This document shows positions 49,430 through 62,064 of a DNA stretch of 64,000 nucleotides, one piece after another. The notes under the pieces were generated by a model. It saw only the letters and a program-made list of their open reading frames with translations. It did no database searches and had not been told where the DNA came from. Numbering within the stretch: position 1 is the first letter of the stretch; every line of letters starts with the position of its first letter. A program made the position numbers and the translations under genes. Origin of the DNA: Litoditis marina (Eukaryota > Nematoda > Chromadorea > Rhabditida > Rhabditidae); assembly GCA_964036275.1 (NCBI GenBank), contig OZ038435.1:34227728-34291727 (forward strand). Direction: 5' to 3'.

Positions 49430-50404
49430 ATGAACATAATGTACTGATATTGAAATAGTTAATTATTTCAGCGTGTCTGAACATAACGTGTCCACTATGT
49501 GCGAGGCAAGCCATTACAGTGTATACTGAAGTATCGCGGTGTGTTTGTAGTTTAATGCCTTTCATTTTCGTTTAAAGAAGGACGATTTTGTAGACCGGTC
49601 CTTTAAACTGCAATCAAAAATGTATTGCAGTTTAAAGGACTGACGCGTTGGTATTGGACTACATAATCGTCCTTCTTTGAATTGAAGAAGTGGGATACGA
49701 AAGATCAAAGTACGTTAATGATTTGATCACTTCTTGTTAGCAACGAGAACTGAGTTAAACTTTGATCTGCACACATTGATCTGCACATATATGTCAATAA
49801 CTCAGACGCTCAAACTACAAACACCATAGATCAGACTAATCCACATAGTTTAAGCCCACGTTTATGAGAAATTCCAATTAGAAACTCATAAACATCTAAT
49901 AATCCCGGCATAACGATCCTTTAACTGGATTAAGCTATATGAGATCATATAAAAAACGAGCGTATCTGATTGGGAAACACAATAAAGAATAGCTTAGCAT
50001 TCCGTAAGCTTTTAGCGATAAGGATCATGCGATAAGACTGATTTTTATTGTTTTTTTTCATCTATCGACACTGCTGATTATTCATCTATCGACATTCAAT
50101 CAATGTGGTACTCGTTCATTAGGCAACCACAATAAGTCATTCAAAATTAAAAGTCCTTTAAGTAAAAGTCATTCGAAAGTAAAAGTCATTAAGTACAGAA
50201 ACAGTTGTGAATCAAAACAAAAGTTTCCGAAAATTTTCGTAATTTCCAAATCCTGACTAAAAGTGAAATGATTTTTACTTTTGAATGACTTTTACTTTAA
50301 TGCCTTTTAATTTTGAACGACTTATTTCTGGTACCGTTCATTAGACACCTTAGCAAATAGTCATAATCATATCTTATTTGAGCTCACCTATCTGGTTGCC
50401 AACT
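49430..50404. other. Intergenic between GT31 paralogues, part 1
   Basis: Family-A fold-back copy 6 at 49571-49680 is bracketed by family-B arms (GTGTTTGTAGTTTAAT near 49540, CTCAAACTACAAACAC near 49807), suggesting nesting. 50115-50330 has AAAGTCATTC / GAATGACTTT mirrored repeats. No gene. Confidence 0.5.
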
Positions 50405-50765
50405 AGGGTTTATTGTACAATCGTCCCCCCCCCCCCTTGAGCCGAAATAGGTTGAAATCCGACCCGTAGTACAATCACCCCCCACCCCTAGGGGGGTGAT
50501 TGTACAACGTCCTTCTTTACAGCAGGTTTGGATTGAGTGGGGGGCGATTGTCAAACAGGTCCGGGGTTGTACTATTACCCCCCATTTTGTATTGTGGGGG
50601 GTGATTGTTAAACGTCGACATTGTACAATTACCCCCCATTTACAATCACCCCCCCATTCACAATCACCCCCCTCTCTATAGGGAATCGTATTGGGAGGGG
50701 GGTGATAGTACTACGGGGGGGGGGGACTTAAGGTGAGGGGGGGGGGAATTGTACAATTTTCCCGC
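50405..50765. repeat. C/G-homopolymer-rich TIR element (copy 3)
   Basis: Runs of C alternate with mirrored runs of G; TGTACAATCG near 50415 and AATTGTACAATTTTCCCG near 50750 are the ends. Related to 1724-2000. Confidence 0.6.
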
Positions 50766-50770
50766 CAACT

Positions 50771-51781
50771 ATACTAGAAGTAAGTTGAACAGTCACGTGA
50801 AGTTAGAATTGTGAGGAGGAATCGTGCACTTTCTCATTGCACGTATCTGAGTTCTGCTGTGTTTAACATGTCTCACGTGACTGTGCAATCGACTAACAGT
50901 AGATGTTCTCAGGAGCTAATCAGGCTCTTGCTCATTTTAGGAGACAGAAAAAAGGTGTTTTTGTTCACTTTCACGTGTTTCACATGTAAACTTTCACGTT
51001 ATGTTCACGGTTTACGCTCCAGTTTTTCGACAGACTCGCGCAGTATTCCGGTCTATACATCTTCTCGTATAATCCGGCTAAGAGTACGCTCTTCTAGATG
51101 CGTAAACTCGAATAATCTCAAATGTGTTGATAGAGTAGTTTCTCGTACGAAAATTATAACTGACTCTAGTTTTGGAAATAAGCTCGTATGCTTAGGACCT
51201 TAGGTTAGAGTGAGTTATAATATTATAATAACTGTCTGCGCCAAATTCGGAAGTTGTATGTGACATAATGAAATCAGTGAAAATTCCAAGCAAGTGAACT
51301 GAAAGTACAAACGTTGATGAGAGGTATAGAAACACATACAATTAAAAGTTGTAATTCATTGTCTCGGACAGACACAATGAGTTACAACTTGTAATAAGCG
51401 AAGTTCACCTAATTCTATTTGACCGAAGTACAACGTTTCTCGGTGCTTGCCATACTCTGTTTACCAATCCTCTTCTGAGATGACACTTGTCAAACGTTGT
51501 TGATTATACAATGAGTGAGTTGAATAGTCACGTAAAGCTAGCCATCTAATGAGGCATCGTGCACTATCGTCATTGCACGTTTCTGAGTTCTGCTGTGTTT
51601 CACATGTATCACGTGACTGAGCAATTGACGATTTTTGCAACTTTTCCATGATCCACTTGTTTTCTACAAACATAGAGATACTATTCCACGATGTTCTTTC
51701 TCTGATTAAACAATCAAATAAACAACAACTAGCCAATTATGTGTGTTTTACAGTGCTTCATTGATTCATTTGCTGTGGTTT
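50771..51781. other. Two MITE-C copies and 5' flank of paralogue B
   Basis: Family-C elements at 50771-50902 and 51506-51632; an AGTTGTAA..TTACAACTT palindrome at about 51345-51397; a 3' splice site (TTTTACAG, 51746-51753) 28 nt before the start codon of paralogue B. No gene otherwise. Confidence 0.55.
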
Positions 51782-54700
51782 ATGTATACAATCAATATTC
51801 GGTTAAAGAAGAATAAATACTTATTGTATTTACTGATTTTTGCAGGTATGTTTCTTATTTGGTACCTTTGATGAAAGTTGACTAGCGAGCTTTTCAGTTA
51901 TATAATTTATTGGAAGTGTATCATTTTTCGGGAAGAGTGTGTATTGTTATAGAGTTGTACAAACGAAGAGTGTGTATTGTTATAGAATTGTACTGTGTGA
52001 ATGGGGAAAAAAACTATTCATTAATCTGTTTCATAATACCATTGGTTCCGTTTTTCAGGAATCTTCTTATTTGTTTTAAACGTAAACCCTTCTACTATCG
52101 AACAGAATGTTGATATAAGTTTGTACGAACCTAACGATCGTTTGTACAAACAAGTACTGGCTGCACCTGTCACCAGGTTGGTAAACTTTGTTTACAAGTA
52201 AAAAATTGAGTTATGGTCTGGTTCCACGTATCCACTTACAGGTATAACAGTATACTGTAACATTTTACTCAGAGCGTACACCGTGAGGTGTTTTTTCCCG
52301 CTTTATTTAGCTCCGTTTTTGCTCCGAACGATTTGCGCTAATTTTCTGTAATTGGCCAGCTACAAAAACGAGAGAGCATGCAGGTCAATGACGCGCAGAC
52401 AGGCTAAGATAGTATGCGTCACTCCGACCTGCACACTCTCTCGTTCAGTCAATAAAAAGTGGCTGGCCAAGTGGCTGGGAATTGTCTGAGTAACATACCC
52501 TTTAATATTGGCCGTCGCTCGTTCATGATCAAGATGTATAAATGATGATGGTGGATGACCACGAATACAAGATTTTTTGTGTGTTTCAGACTGAATCTAA
52601 CATCTCCTTTGATTTCTGTCTCCACTGGGCTTATCGCCCTTGTGATTTCTCAACCCGGCGAGGAAGAAGAGAGGAGGGATATAAGAGCAACTTGGGCCAA
52701 TGGAAAACAGTCAAACGCCATAAAGGTAGGTCAAATTGTAGATAGAAACCGATTGACTGTAATTAGGAGATTTGTTCACTTTTGCGATAAGTTCACTTAC
52801 CACTCTTGGAAGCATTGAATAGTAACTTACATTAGCTGAAGTTACTCACCTAGTAGTAGCTGTTGGATAACATCTTTTTCTTGTCTGCGCACTACGTGAC
52901 TTCTCTGAGTACAACGTGAGAATCAAAACATATGCTGATTTGATGAGTAAAACATGTCATGGCACCGACATCGAGTGAAAAGTGAGACGTAAAACGTGAG
53001 ATGTAAAACGTGAGACATTGTCGTATTACATCCCGCCGGGATATGACGGCCGCCATATTGTCGCTGCCGTCTCATCAAAACATATGCTATTTGGATGAGT
53101 AAAACTTGTCACGGCAGCGACGTTGTCGTTGCCGTTACAGTTTCGACTCAGTCGGGTCCGAGTCAGTGATTTCTCAGAGTTGTATCACGGCGGGATATAA
53201 TACAAGAGAAATAGTGCATTTTCGAGGAGACGCAGGTTAGAATCGCGAAGCCGGGATGCTCCTGTAATCAGCGATCTTGATGAAAGTTAGTTTCACAACA
53301 GTTTCTATTCTACAGAATGGATCAGTATCTGTGATATTTCTACTAGGAACACGAGGGACGGACGGGTATCTATCAATTGGGAATGAGATTGAAATACATA
53401 GAGATATACTGGTAGTGGATGTGGAGGACACGTATCGGAATCTGGTCTACAAGGTACATCTTGAAAACATGGCCTATTTTCGAGAACTTTTTTTGTGTGA
53501 ATTCGGAATTATTATATTTGGGTCAACCATTCGCGAATAATTATCATTTTATTGACTGTATCTCATGAACTTCGTGCATGTATCATGGGTGTTTCTCGCG
53601 AGATTTTCTGAAGTTACCGCTTAGACGTTCTTCCAGTTACAGGAATTAGCCGCATTCCGATGGCTTTCTGTCTTCTATCCAGAAGCCGTCGTTGCCAAAA
53701 TAGATTCTGACGTGGTGTTGCGACTAGACGCGGTCAGTTGTTACAAGCCTCCTGAGTATGTATGCTAGGAGATTTATTTATTTATCTACATTCAAAGAAT
53801 GTGGCCCTCGCTCATCAGAGAAAAAGAAGAAAATAGAGAAAAACCTGGAGCCGTAAAATTGTGGAGTACAGTTCACTGTCTGTACGGTGTTGTATCGGAG
53901 AGGGTAGAACATTGGTACTCATTACTCAATCATAAATTATTCTCGCCAACGCAAGCAATAATATACAAGCCTATTGCAAATTCATTATACTCTCATCATC
54001 GCCAATTCAACAATAACCAATTTATTTTTAGAAAATGCATGAAGATAGGTAGTGAATACACAAATTCGCTCTTAGATCCCGGCAGATTCATCCCATCCTG
54101 CGTCTCCCGCTCTGCCTTACTATTTCGCGGCACTCTTATCCTGCCGGGGTGAATGAGCTGAGAAATAGTGTTTGTTTGAAGAGACGCCGGATGACATGTA
54201 GGTGCCGAATAGATTCATTCTGGTAGAAAAACCATAATCTTTCAGCTCTACTCTGTCGTGCGATCACACTCACAGGACAGAGAATGGATGCATTGCAGGA
54301 GACACAAATTCGCAAAACCGGAGAGGAATCCGTTGGCTAAATGGTGAGAATAGACTGGGAAACTTTGATGAACACCAAAAGTAACGGGGTAGTAACGGAG
54401 TACAAAAGTAACGGAGTTTTACAAAAGGAACAGAGTTTCACAAAACGGAGTTTCACTATCATTTTAGTAACCTAGGCGTTAATGGCGTGTAAACGCGTTA
54501 ATATGAATATTTCAGTGTGAATGTGTTTAGAAACGTTTTGCGCACTTTTGGTCGTACTTCAGCCTACTAACTTTGAAAAAAGTTTCAGATAGTCCGTTAT
54601 TTCTGTAACACTCCGTTACTACCCCGTTGCTTTTGTTCACCGTTACTTTTGTTGTTGGCCGAAAACATTGCCGTGACAAGTAGTTTAGTGTTGTTGAACA

Positions 54701-56563
54701 TATTACGTATTCTCCATAAAAATACTCCAATTAATGATTATAAAATAGAATAAAATTTTAATTCGCGATAGAACACGTGTCTCTTCACTTTGGTATGTAT
54801 GGTACTTCAATTGCTTTGAAAAGTTCATTTAGATTGGCATGTCTTGTTAGGTTGAGACTGTGTGAATAATGTTGCTATGATCGGAACGCGAATGGGAAAA
54901 AATTGAGTTGTGGAGCATAAGCAAAACGTGAACTAGCTGAAGCTATTGGGGCCGAGTGTTCGACTGGTTGTGTGCGCGGTAGCACTCAAAATACCATGGT
55001 TCGATCCCACTCGGCGCGGTATAATTATAGCGGACCGCATAAGCTGGTAACAAAGCTCACGCATACCTAGTTTCTCTTCTACGGACCCCACCCCTCTAAG
55101 GGTACTTCTATGTAATCACTGTCTTGTTTGTATCAAAATGAATAAAGTGGCACACGGCTGAAATGGTTGCCGTAAAAAAATATTATTATTATTATTATCC
55201 TTCCAGGTACGTACCGTACCGTATATTCGAGTCCAACTATTTCCCGGAGTACTGTAATGGACCGATATACGTGATATCACCATTCGCATTGAGAAGGGTA
55301 CTTCAGAGCGCACTGCTCACTCAGGTTTGCTGTGGCGGTGTGGCGGGCGTACCGATCCCTCCAACCTAGCGACGTGACAATCCCTCAAAAATCTCATGAG
55401 ATACCTCATGAGCTATTCGCGTGAGCTTCACATGAGATTCTATTGATTGCTATGCTACAACATGAAGAGTTCACGAGTAGCTCATGAGGTATCTCATGAG
55501 AAACTCATATGAACTTTTCGTGAGATTGGAGGGATTGCTACACCGCGTAATGTGAAGTTCATGAGAGTTTATCATGCAATGCCTCATAGGCCATTTGTGC
55601 TCTTACAGGGTTATAGCCTAGCAATCAACGAAATCTCATTAGAGGCTCATGAGGTATCTCATGAGGCTTTGAAGGATTGATACGCCGCTAGGCAGGGCAG
55701 TTCAAAACTTCACTCATTTTCTTATTTTTTGCTGTGTTTATAATAACGCACGTCATTCGATAAACGAGACTTGTTATGTGTAATCATCAAAGTACAACTC
55801 CACAGATACTTTCAACCGATACTCGTTATGTATAATATTATGATTTGTCGGGAACTGTGTTTTTGACGCCGATTTCAAATTTCAATAATTACTTTGTCAG
55901 GTTTTTGAACTGGAAGACGTGTTTTTCACTGGAGTTCTGGGCACACTGACGGGCATACCTATATTCAACGAGGAAAATATTTTCATTGGAAAGGTAAAAT
56001 TCATCAACTTAGATGTCATTTAGTTTGTGTGAATCTAATATTTTTGTATTTTCCGAACTCATGTTCTCACAAAATATCGTTCAAAAGCCTCTCATAAATG
56101 TGCACTGGTTACAGCTCTATTTTTGTTGTTCGATCCAAGTGCGTTTATGCGTTGGTTAGACATGATCTGTTGGTACATTATCAACTCTTTCGAAGAAGGA
56201 CGATTATGTGGTCCAATCGCCACGCTTCAGTCCTTTAAACTACAATACATTTTTCAATTGCAGTCTAAAGGACCGTTGACACGGGATTGATCTACATAAT
56301 CGTCATGATTTAAGGGGTACTCACCCAACGAATGAGCCACATAGTACTTACTCTGTTTTTGTATACGGAAAACTGCAAAACTTAGTTCGATTTTTTAGCC
56401 TTGGTCCCAAATCTGCTCCAACGGCAAACCTACCGTAATCGGGTACCCTCTTCACGCAGAACGAAAGGAGACTGGAATGTTGAGAGCGTTTGAAGACTTC
56501 AAGAACCTTCGGTGTAAACTTTCCATCGAGTTGTTGTTTCACTATGCGCGAGGACTGTTTTGA
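51782..56563 (+). CDS. Family-31 beta-1,3-glycosyltransferase (galactosyltransferase-like), paralogue B
   Basis: Nine exons: 51782-51845, 52059-52176, 52590-52725, 53316-53453, 53643-53732, 54246-54343, 55207-55324, 55901-55993, 56399-56563. Exon phases equal those of paralogue A one by one, and the last five coding exons have equal or nearly equal lengths, so the pair arose by tandem duplication. Type II topology: short basic MYTINIRLKKNK, anchor YLLYLLIFAGIFLFVLNV, lumenal domain. Motifs: RRDIRATWAN, NGSVSVIFLLGT, DTYRNLVYK, AAFRWLSVFYPEAVVAKIDSDVV (DxD as DSD), YCNGPIYVISP and LEDVFFTG. All family residues I know are intact, so it should be an active Golgi glycosyltransferase. Protein identity to A seems moderate, so the duplication is old. 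Introns carry three fold-back families and SINE-2. Confidence 0.92.
54945..55198 (+). repeat. tRNA-like SINE-2 with (ATT)n tail
   Basis: The 5' 75 bp folds like a tRNA: GCCGAGTG at the start pairs with CACTCGGC at the end, and GGTTCGATCCC is a perfect B-box. About 150 bp of unrelated body follow, then AAAAAAATATTATTATTATT. The tail stops 8 bp before a splice acceptor of paralogue B. Not a functional tRNA: the anticodon arm does not form. Confidence 0.75.
55370..55685. repeat. CATGAG fold-back family, copies 2 and 3
   Basis: ATGAGATACCTCATGAGCTA with mirror TAGCTCATGAGGTATCTCAT, central TCTATTGATTGCTATGCTAC, and a second partial unit ending GAGGTATCTCATGAGGC. Same family as 36655-36835. Confidence 0.65.
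56188..56314. repeat. Fold-back MITE family A, copy 7
   Basis: GAAGAAGGACGATTATGTGG to CTACATAATCGTCATGATTT, in the last intron of paralogue B, the same intron that holds copy 5 in paralogue A. Confidence 0.8.
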
Positions 56564-57321
56564 ACTCACGAGATCGTCTCACGAACATCTTCACGAGCTT
56601 CTCATGGGAAACCGCTCTTGGATATCTACAGTATTTTGATTTGGTGTAAAGCTCATAAGGTGTTGGTTCGTATCTCACGAGAAGATCTCATGGTATGGGT
56701 TTCTGGCAACATCACAACTGCAGTTTATATATAGCTTGTGTCCTGTGGCTGTATCACCAATATAAAGTGAATTCTAGATCTGACCGGGTTTTTAGATAAC
56801 CTAACCCTTTTTTTGAAAACCTTTTTTTCAGGTTAACTGAGTAGGTAACCGGTTGGTAACCTAAAATCAGAAACCGGTTACTTGCTTTTCTAACGCAAAA
56901 TGTGGTTTTTACCGTTAGTTTGAACGGTAACCGGATTTTAGTTTCAGGTTATATTCAGGTTACCTACAAAGTAACATGTAGAATAGGTTACCAAAAAAGG
57001 GTTAGGTTACCTAAAAACCCGGTTGGTTGTAGAATTGGCCCCAATATCAGGACGAGGGCGAATTGTTTACCCCGTTTTTGTTTCTTCTTCTGAATAACTT
57101 TGCACCTTCCAAGTTGTGCATGTTCTCAGTGTTTGTTACAACCACTTTTTCAGTATCTTCCTTTGTTTTTCAATGTTATAACCGCTCATAAACCGTTTCC
57201 CTTTTCGTATTATTACTATTCAGCAACTCTGTTTTATATTTCGATTGCAAACTTCAAAGTGAATGAAAGAGAAGTTGATTACACTATAGGGAGTAGTATC
57301 ATGGGGAACTGGGAGAGGTTG
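56564..57321. other. Intergenic, converging 3' ends
   Basis: Between GT31 paralogue B (+) and the receptor gene (-). 56780-57020 has mirrored TAACCTAACCC / GGGTTAGGTTA units (AACCGGTT-rich), another likely fold-back. A plus ORF at 57100-57366 only mirrors the receptor's 3'UTR. Confidence 0.45.
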
Positions 57322-60300
57322 TCAGTATTGTCTAGTGACCATGACGACGGTCACAGTTGGTTCTGACTTGACGCCCATCAGAAGGTTCCGAGCGTCCCTG
57401 CGGATGTCTCTGTTCAACGCCACGTACATCAGACTGTGGCTACCACCTGTAAGAACACTCGGTTAGAAACCAGACAATCAGAGTGCGATAGATCATTAAT
57501 CGCCAATAATGTGTAATTGTAATTGTCTAGATATTAAACTAATTCTAATTACATGCTGTGGGGTACGACTATAAACTTAATTGCAACAATAACATCAGAT
57601 TCTGCGTTTGTTTTTACCTGGATTAAAGGAGACCGGAAAGCAACATGTTTCTCGTAAAGCTGCTGTATCCTACTTTTGAATGGACACGCTGTGTGTCGCG
57701 CGGCATTGTCACGTGAATGTCACTTGGACTGATCCAAGTAATAAACGAATTATTTGTGCGCTCTGATCTCAATACAATTGGAAGCAGCCCGAAACGAAAC
57801 CTCTGCTCAATTTGTGTTTCGGTCTCCTTTGAGAAACGTTTCTGGATCTGATTTCGCACTGGAATTACTTCTCAACCTTTACGCTACAAGCTTACAAGGA
57901 AGTGTACTACTCGTATTGCAATTTAATGTGCCACAGGAGGCGTACCAATCCCTCCAGCCTCATGTGCAGTTCATATGAATTTTTCCAAGAGATACCTCGT
58001 GAGCTCATCAGGTTCAAAGTCAGACAGTCTCGTGAATTCGCTCATGCGTTTTCAATTTGTATCGTCTTTTATTCAGGTTGTTCATCCCACCATTTCATTT
58101 CATTGAACATCTTTTGTATGACGCTAATAACTTAAATGTCGAGCCACTTATCTATAAATTTCACAATACTACACATAGTCTGGACATTGAGGTTAATGGT
58201 GTCACAAAAATATTTAGTGAGGTGCAATGGTGTGCAGAATCTATTGAAAGTTGAAAGAACAGGATACAAATCAACGGTGCGTGAGGAAAGTCACAGGACT
58301 AATCAAATCGGGGGGAGTAAAGTTCAAGCCGGAGTAGAAGTTTAGCACTCAACAAATTTGAATCATTTACCCCGGTCAAAAACTGTCCTTAACTGACGCG
58401 CTAGTACGATATTTACCGAGATAATCTCAAGATCCCACAAAATTCTGAGGAGTGGAGCTCATAAAATATCTTGCAAGTCACAGGACTGATCGAAGTTAAA
58501 TGTTGATTATTCAGGACTAGACTGCACTTGAACCAGGTGACAAAGTTTATGCGTTCGTTCAACAACGAAGTGTCCGTCTGATAACGGTAGCCAGATAAAC
58601 ATTTGTTTTGATTTCGAGAACAGAATAAGAAGGACAGTTTCACGAACAATTTAAATGAACCAATGATTATTGAAATAAATTCAGATAAATTTCACTGTTC
58701 TCATGAAAAACTGTCCCGGTCATCTAGCTGGTTTGGTGGAAATTTTCACGCCGCATGCCAATACAGTCTCACTGCGGGCGGCCGCCCTGACACCACGGAA
58801 GAACGCTGAGAGTCACGAAACATTCCCGAGCTGTATGCAGTTGAGAATTGGACTGACCGGCACTGAGTAGACCGACTATATAGAACGGACCAACGTTGGA
58901 GAAAATGGACATCCCAATTAGTTCGAACAGCCCGACCCCGATACTGGGGACTATTTCGAAGATAAGGGAGGAGAACAGCATGCTCAAAGAGGTTTGGTTG
59001 GCCTGAAGTCAGTGGATTATACATACCTCAACCATTCAGATCTAGTAAACTGATGAATGAGCATACAGTATACAAAAAGCATTGCGGTCATGGCCAAGTA
59101 GGCTGCTAAAAACACAAATACCAACTTCATGCATCTCACCAACGAGGGAACACTACATATCTTTACCCTAAACCTTGTTACTATTCATGTTTCGTGTAAC
59201 AATTGTTAATGAAAGAGTGTATGGTGAATATAGAATCATAGTGTTCGTGTTTTAATGAATATTGTTTCAATAATTTTACTTACTTTGTTGAATCTCGCCA
59301 GATCAGACCGGTTCAGTCCCATATTCTGGTTGGTTGACATCGACTTCAATCTGATGACAACGATGGCCGTCAAAGCTAGTACCACCAAGCCAATGAGCTG
59401 GAAATCGAAACTTTCCGAAAATTTGAACGGAGAAATGTAGGGTGAAAGTTGAAACTCATAGCATGAATGGCTATCGCTGTCTTTCACATTAGATCAGAGT
59501 ATAAGGTCAAAGCGCGACCTAACATCACAAAACTTTATTACGGAACTGTATTCCAAGAAGACTGACCATCATTACCAACGATTTGAAAAAAGGAATGTGT
59601 TGTTCAATGTTCAACACAAAAGTTATAAAAAGTACGGAAACCTATACCATTTGGTGGTTACTCATCAGGTTCCCAAACGGTAACATAATACTGAGAAATT
59701 TTCGAATTAAAAGAGAACCGGTACCATATTGCTGGTTCCCCAGTAGTAGTTGTACTGCTTGCTGACGAAACATCCGATGGCCGCGCAATTCGGGTGCTCC
59801 ACCACGGGCGAGAGGTAGAAGAGGATGAAGACGTCCGCGAACCCCAGAGACACACCCAGTACCAGGAACGTCAACGCGTACTGGTTGTGGTCCCTTTTCC
59901 GGTAGGCGGCTGGCCAAAACAAAGCCTGGAAAGGACTAGTCATATCAGTAGTACTAGTAGTACCAGTAGTACATGGAAATGTTCTTCTACCGTTCTAGTA
60001 TTTTTCAAAGTTAATAAGTGAGCTTGTCGTCAAATAAACACTAAAAGTGACTTATTCTCTTTCCATTATTGAAATTTCATAGTATTCTTTCGCGGCCCTC
60101 CCTCTCTTTCTAAAATGTAGTCTCGCCGAATCGATCACAGGTTCTATTCCTCTCCGAAGTATTAAATCGAATGTTGATATTGTTTACCCATAATCGATCT
60201 GCAGCCGTGCCAATGGAGAGTATGAGATTGATCTTCAGTTGTATGGACAGAGGAGTACTGGCTATCATTAAGAACCACGGATCCAGGTTAATATGCACCG

Positions 60301-61795
60301 GGTTCCACGTTGCGGCGAGGTAGATGATATAGGGGAGGGCTGAAAAAGTCAGAGAGTTGACTACGATCACCGATCCCTGAAACCTTATGTGAAGTCCATA
60401 TGAGTTTCCAATGAGCTACTCGTGAGCTCTCGAGGTTGCAGCACAGCAATCAATGGAATCTCATGCTCGTGAGATATAGCTCATGAGGTATTATATGAGT
60501 TTTTTGAGGAATTGGTACGCCGTCAAGACTTCCCCCATAACTCGTTCACATGTGACAGTTCTCTCTAAAGCACGAAATTCGTTCGGAGATATAAACTGAG
60601 TAGATGCTCTTGAACAACCTTTCTGCTACACAAAATATCAACTGTGTACCAAATATACGTTATGAGTGACATCTGATCTTTGGATCAATGAGAATTCTCT
60701 CTTTTCTCAAGGAATCTCAAGGAAATTTCTCTGTGCATCAAGGAATGAGTTAGATATTATATGGTCTTACTGGATACTGCGTGAATGAGATCGGTGGTGA
60801 GTAGAAATAGAATGAGCCGGAGCGATGAAGCTGTTCGCAGTCGTTTCATCCTGTAACAATGTACTTCTCACGAACATTGTAGTATTCGCTTCCAAGTTTA
60901 TTTGTGCTGCTAACCAAGTGTGTTATACAAAACAGTTTGGTTGAGCGTTAACATGTGTTTCAAGTTATCTTTTGTTAGGGTTGATCAAACTACAAATCCA
61001 GAACAAACCTAAATATATATTTTTGTCAGGCCTTTTCTAAACCAGCCCTCTTACACTCAATTCTGATTACGCACGCACAGGCTAATTGAGTTTCCAAATC
61101 AACTTAGGTGCCGTTTCTCTGCATACCAACAATCTTACTTTCTTACAAAAAAATCTTACTTTCTTACAAAAAATCTTACTTCCTTACAAAAAATCTCACT
61201 TTCACACAAAAAGACTTACTTTCTTACAATAAATCTTACTTTCTTACAAAACGTCTTACTTTCCCCCGAAAATTTCTTTTTTTTCACGAAAAAACTCACT
61301 TTCTCATGAAAATTCATGCGTTCGCGAAAAAATCTTATCTTCTCGAAAACGTCCAATTTCGTCAGAGAGTGAGTTTCATTACAGAAAGTGAGACTGATTC
61401 TAAGAAAGTCAGATTAATTTTAAGGAAGTGAGATTTTTTGTAATAAAGTTAGATTTTTGTAAGAAAGTGAGATTGTAAGAAAGCAGAGAAACGGGCCCTT
61501 ACAGTGATGAACCGTTCTTGAGAGCAACGCTTGCGTTCAATGCATTCCTTGAATTTTCAGTTCGGTTAACTCGATACAGTTTTTCTTAGGATAAACTCAA
61601 GACGTACCATATAATTTTTCTTACTGTTAACTATTATGTTACGTTGTAACTACATGATTTAGGAGCTTTCATTCTCATTAGAAACTCTAGGACTCACTTG
61701 AGAAACAGTGTGACAATGAAGCCGTTGCAAACAATACACGTTGCTTGTAGTGCCAGAATAACGATATCGGTCACAATAAACGCTTCCATCGCCAT
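57322..61795 (-). CDS. Seven-transmembrane receptor, nematode-chemoreceptor-like GPCR
   Basis: Seven exons: 61795-61698, 60850-60771, 60339-60188, 59925-59725, 59397-59284, 59002-58858, 57446-57322; all phases match. About 303 residues with seven spans: IVILALQATCIVCNGFIVTLF (TM1 with the GPCR Asn), LRLILFLLTTDLIHAV, PLSIQLKINLILSIGTAADRLW (TM3 ending in ADR, the DRY-like position), YALTFLVLGVSLGFADVFIL, LIGLVVLALTAIVVIRL, LSMLFSSLIFEIVPSIGVGL and FYIVGLLSAGGSHSLMYVAL, followed by NRDIRRD and a short tail. Loop 2 has a Cys pair in CAAIGCF. This layout, with SHSLMY instead of NPxxY, is typical of nematode chemosensory receptors; the subfamily is not certain (srsx-like is a guess). Ligand unknown. 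A 3' splice site lies 10 nt before the ATG. The big introns contain the AAAGGAGACCGG and CATGAG elements. Confidence 0.85.
57624..57831. repeat. TIR element AAAGGAGACCGG, copy 2
   Basis: Same 208-bp element as 38133-38341 in opposite orientation; lies in the last intron of the receptor gene. Confidence 0.8.
60375..60525. repeat. CATGAG fold-back family, copy 4
   Basis: ATGAGTTTCCAATGAGCTACTCGTGAGC to GATATAGCTCATGAGGTATT around AGCAATCAATGGAATCTCATG; in an intron of the receptor gene. Confidence 0.55.
61106..61501. repeat. TIR element filled with TCTTACTTTCTTACAAAAAA repeats
   Basis: Ends GGTGCCGTTTCTCTGC and GCAGAGAAACGGGCCC are reverse complements. The left half is (TCTTACTTTCTTACAAAAAA)n and the right half is the mirror, (TAAGAAAGTGAGATT)n, so the element can fold back over its length. 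Confidence 0.85.
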
Positions 61796-61867
61796 ATTCG
61801 TGGAGCTGAATACATTCATGAGAATACACTTTGAAAAATAAAATGTTTTCAAGCCAATTCGAAAAAT

Positions 61868-62064
61868 AGTCGTCGTCAACGGGAAGGTGGGAGGGTACTG
61901 TATATCTCAATTTCCGCTGTGTACGCCCACATGTCTTCTATCCCAAAGATTGCCGTCTATGTGCTCGAATAGCGCAATACTTAGCGATACTTGCTACGAA
62001 TAATTTGCTAGCAGGTTCGATTCCGGCGAAAGACAGAAGTTTATAAACTTGGCACCCACTATAA
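61868..62064 (+). repeat. tRNA-derived SINE-1, copy g
   Basis: AGTCGTCGTCAACGGGAAGG head, degenerate A-box, B-box GGTTCGATTCC, tail CTTGGCACCCACTATA. Just upstream of the receptor's start. Confidence 0.8.

Noticed and set aside
54948..55013. Functional tRNA gene
   Set aside because: The acceptor-like stem and B-box are present, but no 5-bp anticodon stem with a 7-base loop can be formed, and the sequence continues into a SINE body and tail.
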